DNA of 51,490 nt. Source: Flavobacteriaceae bacterium bin25. GTDB taxonomy: Bacteria > Bacteroidota > Bacteroidia > Flavobacteriales > Flavobacteriaceae. The notes under the pieces are model-generated. The model did not search any database and was not told the origin of the DNA. It saw only the letters and a program-made list of their open reading frames with translations. Of this stretch, positions 26,676 to 36,356 are shown piece by piece. The position numbers and the translations under genes were made by a program. How positions within the stretch are numbered: position 1 is the first letter of the stretch; each line of letters starts with the position of its first letter. The DNA is taken from positions 1 through 51,490 of the forward strand of contig MPMN01000014.1 of NCBI GenBank assembly GCA_002238525.1. Direction: 5' to 3'.

Positions 26676-28796
26676 ATGGCAATTCTAGGAAAAATTCGAC
26701 AACGGTCGATTATTTTGATTATCGTAATCGCAATGGCTCTTTTTGCATTTGTTATTTCAGGAGTCATCACCCAACCGGGGATTTCATTGGCTTCAATAAA
26801 ACCAATAGCTACGGTAAATGATGAGGATATCAAAATTGATTATTTCAGGTCTGAAGTAGAACAATTCCAACGAAGAACCCCTAGATTAACCACCATGCAG
26901 GCGGTAAATTATGTGTATTCAGATCTTACTTTGAGAACGATAATGGGTCAGGAGTATAATCATCTTGGAATTGATATTGGTCCAGATCAACTCGAAAAAT
27001 TATTGCGCTCTAATGATGAAATTACAGGTTCACCGGAATTTCAAAATGAATTGGGTGAATTCGATTTTGGAAAATTCAGGCAATATGTTTCTGATCTTCG
27101 AAATACAAATCAAGCCAGCTATAACCAGTGGAATAACCAAGAAAAAAGTTTAGTATCAATAGCAAAACTTCAGTTATACAGTGATTTAGTTAAATCAGGT
27201 AGTATTTTTTCATCATCTCATGCTAAACTGTTTCACAAGCTAGAAAATGATAATGTCAATATAGAATATATTTTGATTCCTTACGATCATGTTGATGATA
27301 GCCTGGTAGATATTTCTGATGAAGAAATTGAAAAATACTATCAAAAAAATAAAGAAGAATTTCAAGAAGATCCCTATCGTTCAGTTCATTTTGCAGTTTT
27401 TCAAAATGAACCTACGGATGCAGATAAGGAAATCATAAGGGTAAGACTAGAATCACTCAAAGATCAGCGGATAAGTTATAACGATGTATCGAAGCTGACT
27501 GATACGATTCTAGGATTTTCTCAAACCCAAGAAGTTAGAGAATTTGTAGATCTTCATTCAGAAGTTCCTTTTGATTCGATTTATCAAGCAAAAGGAGAGT
27601 TAAGTAGTGAATATGCAGATTTGCTGTTTGGACTTGAGATAGGAGAAATATTTGGTCCATATGAGGACGAAAATGATTTTAAGTTGAGTAGAGTAGTGGA
27701 TAAAAAAGTTGGGGGAAATGTCCGAGCAAGTCATATTTTAATTTCTCATCAAGGAGCACAAAATGCTGAGGAAGATATGCTACGTTCGAAAGAACAAGCA
27801 GAAAATATAGCCCGAGATTTACTTCGACAAGCACGATTAAACCCGAGCGAATTTGAAGAACTAGCTGAAGAAAATTCTGACGGTCCGACTGCAACTAGAG
27901 GAGGGGATTTAGGATTTTTTAAGGAAGGCGATATGGTTGATGAATTCTATGCGTTCTGTAGGGAGAACCCCGTGGGCACTATTGGAATGATTGAAACAAT
28001 TTTTGGATACCACGTTATCAGGGTGACAGAAAAAGATGATTTAATTCTATTGGCTAATATCGTTGCTGAAATTGTCCCATCAAATGAAACTTCCAATGAA
28101 ATATTCAGAAGTGCGACTCAATTTGAGATGGATGTGAAACAAGATCCGAGCCGATTTGTTGAGTTAGCAGATGAAAGCCAGATTGAGTATACTTCAGAAA
28201 ACCAGATTTATCCCCTTGATCAAGAATTAGGATCACTTGATCAAACAAGGGAAGCGATTCAATGGGCTTTTGACAAGAAGACAAAAGTCAATCAGATTCA
28301 GAGGTTTGATTTTTCTGGTGGGTATGTAGTGGTTCAACTAACTGATATAAATCCTGACGGAACACCAAAGTTTGACCAAGTATCTAATAAAATTGAGAGG
28401 ATTTTAGAAGAGGATAAAAAAGCCCAATTGATTCAACAATGGTATGGAGATGCTCAAACTCTTGAAGATCTAGCAGCCCAAGATCAAGAGTTTGAAATAA
28501 ATCCAGCTTCGGCTCTAAATCAAAGGAATGCTACTATTGTAGGTGCTGGAGATGAACCTAAAGTTGTAGGTGCCGCATTCGGGATCGAAGAAAATGAAAT
28601 TTCTGATTTGATTCGAGGAAATGAAGGAATGTATAAAATCAAGGTTTTGACATTTAACCCTACAGATGATTTAGATGACTACCAGAGCTATGCGATTTCT
28701 CTTAGTAATAGAGAAAATGAAGGAATAATGGAACAGCTTGTGGATGCTCTTCAAAACAAGTCAGATATAAAAGACAACCGATTGATTTACTACTAG
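26676..28796 (+). CDS. PpiD/SurA-like peptidyl-prolyl isomerase
   Basis: A 706-residue inner-membrane-anchored periplasmic chaperone. One N-terminal membrane helix (IILIIVIAMALFAFVISGVI) is followed by a SurA_N-type chaperone region and a parvulin rotamase domain at about residues 349-455 (VRASHILISHQG; FEELAEENSDGPTATRGGDL, then GFFKEGDM; GMIETIFGYHVIRV). A long C-terminal region completes the PpiD layout. It probably assists folding of exported proteins, including outer-membrane barrels like the one encoded upstream. It has its own promoter and a terminator right after the stop. Confidence 0.92.
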   Translation: MAILGKIRQRSIILIIVIAMALFAFVISGVITQPGISLASIKPIATVNDEDIKIDYFRSEVEQFQRRTPRLTTMQAVNYVYSDLTLRTIMGQEYNHLGIDIGPDQLEKLLRSNDEITGSPEFQNELGEFDFGKFRQYVSDLRNTNQASYNQWNNQEKSLVSIAKLQLYSDLVKSGSIFSSSHAKLFHKLENDNVNIEYILIPYDHVDDSLVDISDEEIEKYYQKNKEEFQEDPYRSVHFAVFQNEPTDADKEIIRVRLESLKDQRISYNDVSKLTDTILGFSQTQEVREFVDLHSEVPFDSIYQAKGELSSEYADLLFGLEIGEIFGPYEDENDFKLSRVVDKKVGGNVRASHILISHQGAQNAEEDMLRSKEQAENIARDLLRQARLNPSEFEELAEENSDGPTATRGGDLGFFKEGDMVDEFYAFCRENPVGTIGMIETIFGYHVIRVTEKDDLILLANIVAEIVPSNETSNEIFRSATQFEMDVKQDPSRFVELADESQIEYTSENQIYPLDQELGSLDQTREAIQWAFDKKTKVNQIQRFDFSGGYVVVQLTDINPDGTPKFDQVSNKIERILEEDKKAQLIQQWYGDAQTLEDLAAQDQEFEINPASALNQRNATIVGAGDEPKVVGAAFGIEENEISDLIRGNEGMYKIKVLTFNPTDDLDDYQSYAISLSNRENEGIMEQLVDALQNKSDIKDNRLIYY

Positions 28797-28829
28797 AATT
28801 TCCAAAAATTTATTGGATAATTCTTTTTT
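28796..28829 (+). terminator. Intrinsic terminator after the PpiD-like gene
   Basis: GAATTTCCAA (28796-28805) pairs with TTGGATAATTC (28813-28823, one bulged T), followed by TTTTTT. The stem begins on the last base of the stop codon. Confidence 0.65.
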
Positions 28830-28898
28830 CTTAAAGGGGTCATAATAATTGGCACAATTGTTGAAGTAGATTGTTTAGTGAATTTATTTTAACATAAG

Positions 28899-29198
28899 GT
28901 GAGTACTCAAAACTATGTCCATAGCGATATTCTTCCAAGCAACTGGCAATGTCGAATTGAACATGACCAGGGTATAGAATACTATGAACTCAGATTTTCA
29001 TCTGATAATAACGTTGAGGGATGGCTTAAAAGGAGCAATTCTACTTGTCCAGTTAATGTATTTACTGCTTGTTTGATACAGAACCACAACCTTTTTGAAA
29101 TTGAAAAAGATGATGAATCTTTTACTGCTGCTTGTGTAGGAAATCATCTTATTGCCTTTATTGATGACCAGTTGATGGTATTCAATAAGGTTGCCTAA
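28899..29198 (+). CDS. Hypothetical 99-residue soluble protein
   Basis: An open frame from GTG with ordinary protein composition and no signal peptide or membrane helix. It reads as a mix of short strands (e.g. WQCRIEHDQGIEYYELRF, NHLIAFIDDQLMVFNKV) with four cysteines. No family is recognised. It has no close partner on the same strand and follows a terminator. The 287-bp gap after it shows nothing recognisable. Confidence 0.45.
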   Translation: MSTQNYVHSDILPSNWQCRIEHDQGIEYYELRFSSDNNVEGWLKRSNSTCPVNVFTACLIQNHNLFEIEKDDESFTAACVGNHLIAFIDDQLMVFNKVA

Positions 29199-29485
29199 AA
29201 TTTTTTGATATTCTTATTATTTAGAAAATTTTTCCAATTTGGCTCTATTCAGTGGATTTTAAAAAACAACCACATGGTGCTACATATTTCCATAGTTCCG
29301 AAAAAATGATAATTATGCGATGGCTAAAAACAAAATTCGGTTGTAAATCAAACAAGCATCCATATACCAAACCATTAACAATCAATCGTAACTGAAGATA
29401 AATGTTTCAATGAAAAATCCAATAAAATCTAAAAATCAATCCGATATTTAATCTATAAGTTGCATTTGTTTGTTGAGAATACGAA

Positions 29486-30385
29486 CTAAAATATGTCTTG
29501 GAAATTAAATATTGTGGAGTATCCTTTTGTAATAAAGTAGTCAGCAGTGCCTGAGTTTCCTGATGCCAATATAAAATCACCATTCCAAGCTCCCAAACTC
29601 TTGATGGCACCAGTAAAATCAGGGAACAATTTTTTTTGAACTGTCTGGGATTGGAGAACACTTGAAAGTATTCGTTCATGTCGTATCAATAGTTCGTTGA
29701 ATTGTTTTTGATTTTTGCAGCACAAGATATTTTGGGTAATCTTGCTGACATTATGGATATCATCTGTTGTGGTGATTGCTTTATGGAATTGTTTAATTTC
29801 TTTAGCAGTACTTTGTTTTTTATTTAGATAAACCAAATACAAAGAAGATTTAAAAGGAGGGTCAAAATCAACAACTTCAGAAAAGCGTGCTTGATTCAAT
29901 TTTTGATATATAATGGCTTTATTTATCTGTGCAACTGCTATATCATATAGACTTCCATCCGATGATTTTATCCCTAACAAATAAGGATTAACTTTCCCCC
30001 ATTGGGCTAAATTATGAATCAGAGTGGATGAACTACCCAGACCCCAATCTAAGTTGAATTCAAGGTGTGTTTGAACTATCCCAGATGCTCTGTCAATAAA
30101 ATTGGGATTGATAGATTTTACAATTTTTAATAGTTTCCATAAAAATTGTAGGTACTTTTTTGGTGCCGCCTTAATCAGTTTTAAATGGGGCAATTGAAAT
30201 TGAGCTTCGAACCATAGACACCCTTTTGAGTCAAAACTTTGCCATTTCAGAACACCGGAACTATTTGATTCAAATTCCAATGACTGACCCAATTTTGTTG
30301 GTAAGGCAAGTGATTTTGCTCCTTTTAGAACGAGATATTCGCCACTGATCATTAACTTTCCAGGACTGTAATATCGTTCAATCAT
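29486..30385 (-). CDS. GYDIA-family GHMP kinase
   Basis: A 299-residue small-molecule kinase of the GHMP superfamily (galactokinase, homoserine, mevalonate and phosphomevalonate kinases). The N-terminal YYSPGKLMISGEYLVLKGAK, the ATP-binding LDWGLGSSSTLIHNLAQW, and a GSLYDIAVAQ segment in place of the usual GYDIA signature are visible. It overlaps the HMG-CoA reductase gene by four bases, so it probably acts on a mevalonate-pathway intermediate for isoprenoid synthesis. Which step it catalyses is not known from sequence. Confidence 0.85.
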   Translation of the reverse strand: MIERYYSPGKLMISGEYLVLKGAKSLALPTKLGQSLEFESNSSGVLKWQSFDSKGCLWFEAQFQLPHLKLIKAAPKKYLQFLWKLLKIVKSINPNFIDRASGIVQTHLEFNLDWGLGSSSTLIHNLAQWGKVNPYLLGIKSSDGSLYDIAVAQINKAIIYQKLNQARFSEVVDFDPPFKSSLYLVYLNKKQSTAKEIKQFHKAITTTDDIHNVSKITQNILCCKNQKQFNELLIRHERILSSVLQSQTVQKKLFPDFTGAIKSLGAWNGDFILASGNSGTADYFITKGYSTIFNFQDIF

Positions 30386-31695
30386 GGAGATGTTTTATGA
30401 TTTAAGTAGTCTTCAACCATTTTTACACTGATTTTTCTATTTTTAAAATACTTGGTAGCCTTTAGCCTTTGTTCATCTGTAGCTTTTAGATGGCTTAGGA
30501 TATTTTGTAGGTGCATTTTCATATGTCCACTTTGTATTCCTGAAGTAATCAATGAATTTATGGCTGAAAAATTTTGAGCCAATCCAGCTGCAGCAATAAT
30601 TTCCATCAATCTTTCTGCATTGGGCCATTGCAACAATTGATGACCCCAGTTCACTAGAGGATGTAATTTGGTTAGCCCACCTATAGTACCTATTGATAGG
30701 GGGATAGTCATTTCAAATCGAAAAATTCCTTTGCTGATAGATGCTTGGCTTAGTGATTGGTAGGCACCATTAATAGATGCATATGAGTGAATAGAGGCTT
30801 CAACGGCTCGAAAATCATTGCCCGTAGCAATTAAAACTGCATCAATACCATTAAGAATGCCCTTATTATGAGTGACTGCTCGGGATAGACTAACAGAAGC
30901 AATTTTACATGCCAACACAAACCTCCGGGCATAATTATGGGCTTCGGTTGTATTTTGACCCAGTGAATTAACTGGACACTCAACCTTCACATATACCCGA
31001 CAATCAGGATTGTGGTTGGACAATATTGACATCAATACTTCAAAGTAATCACTTGTTGAAAATAAATCTGAATTATTATAAATTGAGTTCCATTCTTGGG
31101 CTATCACTTCTAAACAAGAATTGATGAAATTTGCGCCCATGGCATCTATGGTAATAAATTCCAAGTCCAGCTGATAATAGTCAGATAGTAGGTCAGTAGA
31201 GTTAATGAATTTAATGCTTTGAATACCTCCACCTCGTTTGTCCATGTTATGGGTGATGTGCTTAGTGGATTTGATTAAATGAGACTTATGTGTATCAAAT
31301 AAATGTTCAAGTTTTTTGTTGTCACCGCTGAAGAAGAAGTGGACTTGTCCTTTTTTAACCATTTTGTCTACTCTTGTCTGAAAACCACCTCTTGAATACC
31401 AGAATTTAGCGGCATTTGCAGCTGCTGCAACAACGCTACTTTCTTCTGTTACCATTGGGAGACAATACGTCTTTTGATTAATTAGAAAATTTGGAGCGAC
31501 TGAGAAAGGCAGCAAAAAATTAGAAATCGTATTTTCAGAAAAACGTTCATGTACCTGTTGTTTGGTTTTATTTGCAAGTCTATATAAATCAATTACTTGT
31601 TTGGATTTTAATGGATTTTCAAAAAAACGGTTAGTTACTAAATCTATCTTTTCCTCAGAAGATAGTTTCGAAAACCCATGGATTAGTTTATTCAT
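30382..31695 (-). CDS. Hydroxymethylglutaryl-CoA reductase
   Basis: A 437-residue enzyme that reduces HMG-CoA to mevalonate (biosynthetic) or runs the reverse reaction. Recognised by ENTISNFLLPFSVAPNF, TEESSVVAAAANAAKFW (catalytic Glu), ITIDAMGANFIN (DAMGxN), HNKGILNGIDAVLIATGNDF (catalytic Lys and Asp) and MTIPLSIGTIGGLTKLHP. Automated pipelines call this size class 'degradative', but the paired GHMP kinase argues for isoprenoid synthesis. A 10-bp inverted repeat lies 40 bp ahead of the start. Confidence 0.93.
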   Translation of the reverse strand: MNKLIHGFSKLSSEEKIDLVTNRFFENPLKSKQVIDLYRLANKTKQQVHERFSENTISNFLLPFSVAPNFLINQKTYCLPMVTEESSVVAAAANAAKFWYSRGGFQTRVDKMVKKGQVHFFFSGDNKKLEHLFDTHKSHLIKSTKHITHNMDKRGGGIQSIKFINSTDLLSDYYQLDLEFITIDAMGANFINSCLEVIAQEWNSIYNNSDLFSTSDYFEVLMSILSNHNPDCRVYVKVECPVNSLGQNTTEAHNYARRFVLACKIASVSLSRAVTHNKGILNGIDAVLIATGNDFRAVEASIHSYASINGAYQSLSQASISKGIFRFEMTIPLSIGTIGGLTKLHPLVNWGHQLLQWPNAERLMEIIAAAGLAQNFSAINSLITSGIQSGHMKMHLQNILSHLKATDEQRLKATKYFKNRKISVKMVEDYLNHKTSP

Positions 31696-31734
31696 AATGA
31701 AGTGTAAAACATCTCGTTCAATTGTTTAAACGAT

Positions 31735-31765
31735 GGTTCTAATCACTTTGTTGTGGATTAGAACC
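31735..31765. promoter_or_regulatory. Perfect 10-bp inverted repeat ahead of HMG-CoA reductase
   Basis: GGTTCTAATC (31735-31744) and GATTAGAACC (31756-31765) flank an 11-bp spacer, 40-70 bp before the reductase ATG and about 105 bp after the GH116-like gene stop on the same strand. On the plus strand it is followed by AAGTTTTTATTTTT. On the minus strand, the one that matters here, the T-run is poor. It may be an operator or leader hairpin, or a terminator. Confidence 0.5.
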
Positions 31766-31870
31766 AAGTTTTTATTTTTATGTACTAAGGAGATAATCAA
31801 ATGATCAAATTATAGATTGAATTTTACAACCTAGATGGTATAGTAATGTAAAAAAGGAAAAAGGCAATTA

Positions 31871-34510
31871 TTAATTTAATTCTATAGCTATTTCATCACC
31901 AATTTCTAATATGGTTGATCTCCAATTTATTTGATAACGATTGCCATCTTTTTCGAGTTTAGCATCTATTTTTTCTTCATTGAGCGTAAAGCTTTCAAGA
32001 TTTAAGTTATCGCTTTGAACCTGAAGAGTTATGCTGGATAGTGTGATGGATCCATATTTGATAGTCAAGGTGTTTTTTTGCTTGGTTTGAGATCTAATCT
32101 GTGTAAAGGTACCCCAAGCATTGCCACTTATAAATGCAGATTTAAAATCATCTGGTGTAATCTTAGGGGCAAATCCAATTATTTCTTTTGGCTCATGTAA
32201 GGTAAAGCCTGATGCTGAGATAAATGGGGCAAAGCTTGACATAGCCCTCGTATAATGATTACCGTACTCTATTTCGTTGTAAGGGTTTCTTCTTTCTGGG
32301 CGATATCGTTTATCTACACCTTTCATTATTTTTAGTGCACCATCAATCATTCCGTGATCAATCATTGAAGCTGCGACATGATATTCTTGTGCTGAGAAAA
32401 CTTCACTAAAATATCCAACTACTAATTTATCCCAATCTTTTTCGATATTTCCAGGAGCTAGATCTTCCCCACCTTTAGGAAAACTACACATGATCATTAC
32501 TGGCTCGTCTGGTAGTGCATAGAAACGAGAGACGGGAATCTTGGTGGTTTTAAGATGTTCTGCGTATCTGTTGTAGGTATTGTATTTCAAAATGGAGGAT
32601 AGAGCTTTTTTGGCTTTATCTTTTGATACTATGTCTGGTAGGCCCACCTGTTTAGCCCAGTATTTTCCTAGCAATTGATCAACATGACAACCATCATTTG
32701 TATTTGGGGCATTCAAATTATCATAATCAAGAATATGATAAAAATACTCTCCGTTGAATAATTGGTTTTCAAGGTTTTTCTTACCTAGTTCGGCTATATT
32801 CCTACAATAGCCGGCAAATTTTATATCGTTCATTTCATTGGCTAATGCTTCACCCACAAGCAAGGATGCATTATACATTCCACTTAGCCATGCATTTTTA
32901 CCGTACCAAATTTTATCTAGAGTATTGTATTGGATACCTTCTAAAATACCGTCGGGTTTTCCAGTTTTCTCAGAGTCGTGATTGATCAAGTACTGAATGC
33001 TAGTTTTAATTTTTGGCCAGTATTCTTTGAGGTATTCATTGTTTTTTGCTGTGGTATGTTCTCTGTATGCTCTTAAAATGGAACCAGCTTGACCATCAAC
33101 TGCATAACCTCTACCATCATGTTGTCCAATATGGCTCAATTCACCTCGGTAGCTGATTAACCCATTTTCATTATAAGACAGTCCATAATCAACTTGCGTT
33201 ATTAATTGACGTGCTAGTCTTGGAAATACCCTCCCAAGGGCTTGTTCGTAATGTAAAACGTGTGTACAAGTCCCCCGTCCAAGATAAACACCTTCCATTG
33301 TATAGAATCTTCCCTCATTATCAGGATTATCAGTGAGGTCATCCAATCGATAGCATGAAGTAGTTGCTAATGTGCTAACATTCGAGAATGTTCGGTTTAA
33401 AAACCATTTAGGAAGCGAAGAATCATACCAGGTTTTGTTCCAAAGTTTTGTTGTGTTTAAAAATTTATCGGTATTGGATATGATTTTATTTGCCACATCG
33501 TAAGAGGACGTAAATTTTTTGCTGTAGTATTGGCGTAGATTATGTCTGTTATTAAGGTTGTGGAAACCACTCTCTTCTCGGTGAAGATTGGGGAAGTACC
33601 ATGAGAGCAGAAATGTCAGTTTATTGCTTTCTCGGGGCTTTAAAGTGATTTCTTTCCCGATTAGTCCTGTCATTACATCCCCTAGTTTTGTTTCGCTAGT
33701 ATTTTCTATTGAGGGTTCAATTTCAGGGATGTTGTATTTGATTCTTTGCTTAATTTTTGGTGTAGCCCAAGCGTTTTCTCCTTCGATCAAAGTAAGAGCC
33801 ATATTGCCATAATCGGGCAAATCTGTATCTTTTTCATTTACTTTGGAATAGAGTTTTAGTTGTACGGTTTTCTTATCAATGACAATTTCATTTTTGTGAA
33901 TTCCCCCATCAGATTTATGGGCGGTTTGATAGTTTGCCATATTTTGAAGCCATCCCAAAAACTCAAAGATCACTACTTCATTTGAGTTATTTGTCACAGT
34001 GTATTCCAACACTATTGCAGGAAAATCAGACGATTCATGGTCAGTGGGAATAAAGGGTGTATAAGCTTCTAGTTCTACCGAAAGTGGAAAAGATTCATCT
34101 TCATACCATACTCTTCCTATGGGGTATTCACCCTGAAAACTCACTTCAGAGAACCCATCTATATTTAGATATTTGGTTTGAGTGGTTAAACTCTTGGTCT
34201 TATCATATACCCTAAGGGCGAAACCTTGTTCAAAATGACGATCTTGTTCCATTGGGTTAAGGTAAAATTTATCACCTCTACTTCCTGGATTTATTTTTTT
34301 GATATTGAAAATATCCCAATACCAAAGTTGACCATCACCTCCAAGATATACCTGTCCGCTGGTAATTCCTCCAATGGGCATTCCAATATATTTTAGCTGA
34401 TCGTTGGCACTTTTGAATTTTAAATCAGAATTATTTTGCCCTATTGTTTTAAAAGTGAACAAGCAAAGGACAATGAATAACGTAAAGTTTATAGTTTTTT
34501 TATATCTCAT
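31871..34510 (-). CDS. GH116-like glucosidase (GBA2/DUF608 type), secreted
   Basis: An 879-residue exported protein from ATG at 34510; a longer frame exists but this start gives a proper signal peptide (MRYKKTINFTLFIVLCLFTF, ending KTIGQ). The mature N-terminus YIGMPIGGITSGQVYLGGDG, then QLWYWDIFN, is the characteristic opening of non-lysosomal glucosylceramidase relatives. The large C-terminal (alpha/alpha)6 region includes TMEGVYLGRGTCTHVLHYEQ, GRGYAVDGQAGSILRAYREH and MCSFPKGGEDLAPGN. It probably hydrolyses beta-glucosides or related glycans in the periplasm or outside the cell. No SusC/SusD pair is visible nearby. The relic of a surface lipoprotein lies immediately upstream. Confidence 0.85.
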   Translation of the reverse strand: MRYKKTINFTLFIVLCLFTFKTIGQNNSDLKFKSANDQLKYIGMPIGGITSGQVYLGGDGQLWYWDIFNIKKINPGSRGDKFYLNPMEQDRHFEQGFALRVYDKTKSLTTQTKYLNIDGFSEVSFQGEYPIGRVWYEDESFPLSVELEAYTPFIPTDHESSDFPAIVLEYTVTNNSNEVVIFEFLGWLQNMANYQTAHKSDGGIHKNEIVIDKKTVQLKLYSKVNEKDTDLPDYGNMALTLIEGENAWATPKIKQRIKYNIPEIEPSIENTSETKLGDVMTGLIGKEITLKPRESNKLTFLLSWYFPNLHREESGFHNLNNRHNLRQYYSKKFTSSYDVANKIISNTDKFLNTTKLWNKTWYDSSLPKWFLNRTFSNVSTLATTSCYRLDDLTDNPDNEGRFYTMEGVYLGRGTCTHVLHYEQALGRVFPRLARQLITQVDYGLSYNENGLISYRGELSHIGQHDGRGYAVDGQAGSILRAYREHTTAKNNEYLKEYWPKIKTSIQYLINHDSEKTGKPDGILEGIQYNTLDKIWYGKNAWLSGMYNASLLVGEALANEMNDIKFAGYCRNIAELGKKNLENQLFNGEYFYHILDYDNLNAPNTNDGCHVDQLLGKYWAKQVGLPDIVSKDKAKKALSSILKYNTYNRYAEHLKTTKIPVSRFYALPDEPVMIMCSFPKGGEDLAPGNIEKDWDKLVVGYFSEVFSAQEYHVAASMIDHGMIDGALKIMKGVDKRYRPERRNPYNEIEYGNHYTRAMSSFAPFISASGFTLHEPKEIIGFAPKITPDDFKSAFISGNAWGTFTQIRSQTKQKNTLTIKYGSITLSSITLQVQSDNLNLESFTLNEEKIDAKLEKDGNRYQINWRSTILEIGDEIAIELN

Positions 34511-34545
34511 GTTTATAATGATATACTTCGTACTGAAATGGCGAT

Positions 34546-35353
34546 TTAGTTTGACCAATATATAGAGAATTTTGAATAAGGTGGAAGTTTTGAGCTATTA
34601 TATCCAATAGGACTAAATCGGGCAAATGACTCAAAAGATGTAACCTTATCAACAGTCCATTTACTTAGGTTATATTTGAGCAAACTTGCATTTTTAAACA
34701 CTCCTTTCATATTGGTTACATTACTAACATTGTAATCACCAATGTATTGATTAAATAAACTAGCATCTTTAAACATTGATTCCATATCAGTCATATTGCT
34801 GATGACCCAGGAGCTGATATCTTGATTGAATTTTGGGGCAATCGTAAAAGAGTCTTCTCACCTTCTTAACGAAAGTAGTACAAATATACCTTAGGTGACC
34901 TCCTCCATTTGCCAAAGCTGTTAAAGGGGCACGATCAGCGATGTAATACTGTAAAGATGTTTGGTCATTCGGATCGATAAATACTTTTTGACCTAATAAG
35001 GATCTTGCACATGGATAATCTTTAATTATTTCATTATCATATCATTATATAAGGGTGTTTCACATTGGTTAGAACTTTCACTTTCAAAAGCAACGTTGAT
35101 AGAACAATCTTCAGAAACGGTGAAGGTTGCAGGATTGATTGTCATGGCAAAGTTTCCGCAAGTTCCACCTTTGATTGTATTTGATAACTGGTACTTGGTG
35201 TGGCAGTAATGCTTACAGTTGCATCTTGTTCAACAGTTTGATTCTCAGTAATTGTTCCTATAGAACCTGCAGATGTAATGGTATATGTAGTGCTAGTATC
35301 CCCGATGGAGGTATATTATCTACTGCATTCTGTGGAGGAGTAGAGGTATCTTC
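34546..35353 (-). pseudogene. Relic of an InlB-repeat/DUF285 surface protein
   Basis: Read on the minus strand, fragments in shifting frames match the 3' half of the lipoprotein at 36357-39504. First comes a Thr/Pro linker (EDTSTPPQNAVDNIPPS), then one InlB-type unit (YTITSAGSIGTITENQTVEQ; GGTCGNFAMTINPATFTVSE), then a DUF285 lead-in (QYYIADRAPLTALANGG; ICTTFV), and finally 25-residue repeats (KFNQDISSWVISNMTDMESM; NVSNVTNMKGVFKNASL). At least three frameshifts are needed. The 5' part is missing and is replaced by an IS1634 fragment. The last 83 codons (34546-34794) are still open. Confidence 0.8.
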
Positions 35354-35357
35354 CTAT

Positions 35358-35990
35358 TCAAACGATACACTGCTTCTTCCCTCTCTTACGGTCTATATTA
35401 TACCCAAAAGCAGCAAACTCATTCTGCTTACCTTCCACATAACTACAGATCAAATCGTAGAGTACCATCTCTCCTTCCGTTAGATGTCGTTTGGCTAGGC
35501 GAGATTCCATGTCGGTTTTTCGCTCAATGAGCCAGTCCATAGCCTGATACAGATCATCCGAATCGACTCGTTTGAGTACCAGTTCCTCATTGAGGGTGGA
35601 GGATGCCGAACATCGATCCAACAGCGTGCTGGTGGCTAATTTGCTGGAATGATGCAACACACGTGCAGCGGTCATGCCAAGCACCAACCGGCGGTTATGG
35701 GAATCTCTATGTGCAAGCAACTTGGGGATGCCTAGTTTTTTGATCATATGCATTACCACGGCTACATGACCGTGTGGTTTACTGCTGATCAGCGTGAAAG
35801 CATCTTCAATGGACTTGACCACAATTCCTCCTTTGAAGAGTTCTTTGATTACTAGAATGATCGGTAGAGGAAGCTTGGAGATATTAGCGATAGTGGTTTT
35901 AACGGATTTACCGTTCATCCATTTGGACTCACGGATGAGCCATGTGGGCTTAGATTTTCGGTTTGGGATACGAGCTACATAGATGGGTAG
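35358..35990 (-). pseudogene. IS1634-type transposase, N-terminal half only
   Basis: The readable part runs ARIPNRKSKPTWLIRESKW, SKPHGHVAVVMHMIKKLG, AHRDSHNRRLVLGMTAARVL, SKLATSTLLDR and AMDWLIERKTDMESRLAKRH, up to GYNIDRKRGKKQCIV and a stop at the junction with the lipoprotein relic. 'PHGHV..V', 'SKLAT' and 'MDWL.ER' are family marks of the N-terminal half. The catalytic C-terminal region is gone and the exact start is unclear (no ATG before about 35918). Confidence 0.8.
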
Positions 35991-36356
35991 GTAATAAATT
36001 ATTAATTGTTTTACATATTGGAATCAAATAGACTAAATTGGATTATTTGATAAGAAATTTATGGTCATATATACATGGGTAATAAATTTCGGGTAAAATT
36101 CCTTAATATTTACATATAAAACACATATAATCATCTAAAAATCAGTAAAAAAGAGTCGAAATTCCTAGAAAACCCTCAAAAATCAATGAAAAAACCCGAA
36201 ATTTGTTTAAATTACTTGTTGAAATCAATAAAAATAAGCCATATCAGGAAAAAATAATGGAAACTTCAGACATGATTTTCTATCTGTCCGTTTTGAAGGT
36301 TTTCATCCATTAAAATCAATCACAAACATCAATAAACATATTAAATATACTTTCCC
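35991..36356. other. AT-rich upstream region of lipoprotein 1
   Basis: About 365 bp with no gene, very rich in A and T. It must hold the promoter of the lipoprotein gene and the lost left end of the IS1634 element, but I cannot point to a confident box. Confidence 0.4.

Noticed and set aside
29407-29679. 90-codon minus-strand frame overlapping the GHMP kinase end
   Set aside because: It is a frame shadow of the kinase gene with no independent signature.
34511-34558. Longer N-terminus of the GH116-like protein
   Set aside because: It would bury the signal peptide; ATG at 34510 gives a standard one.
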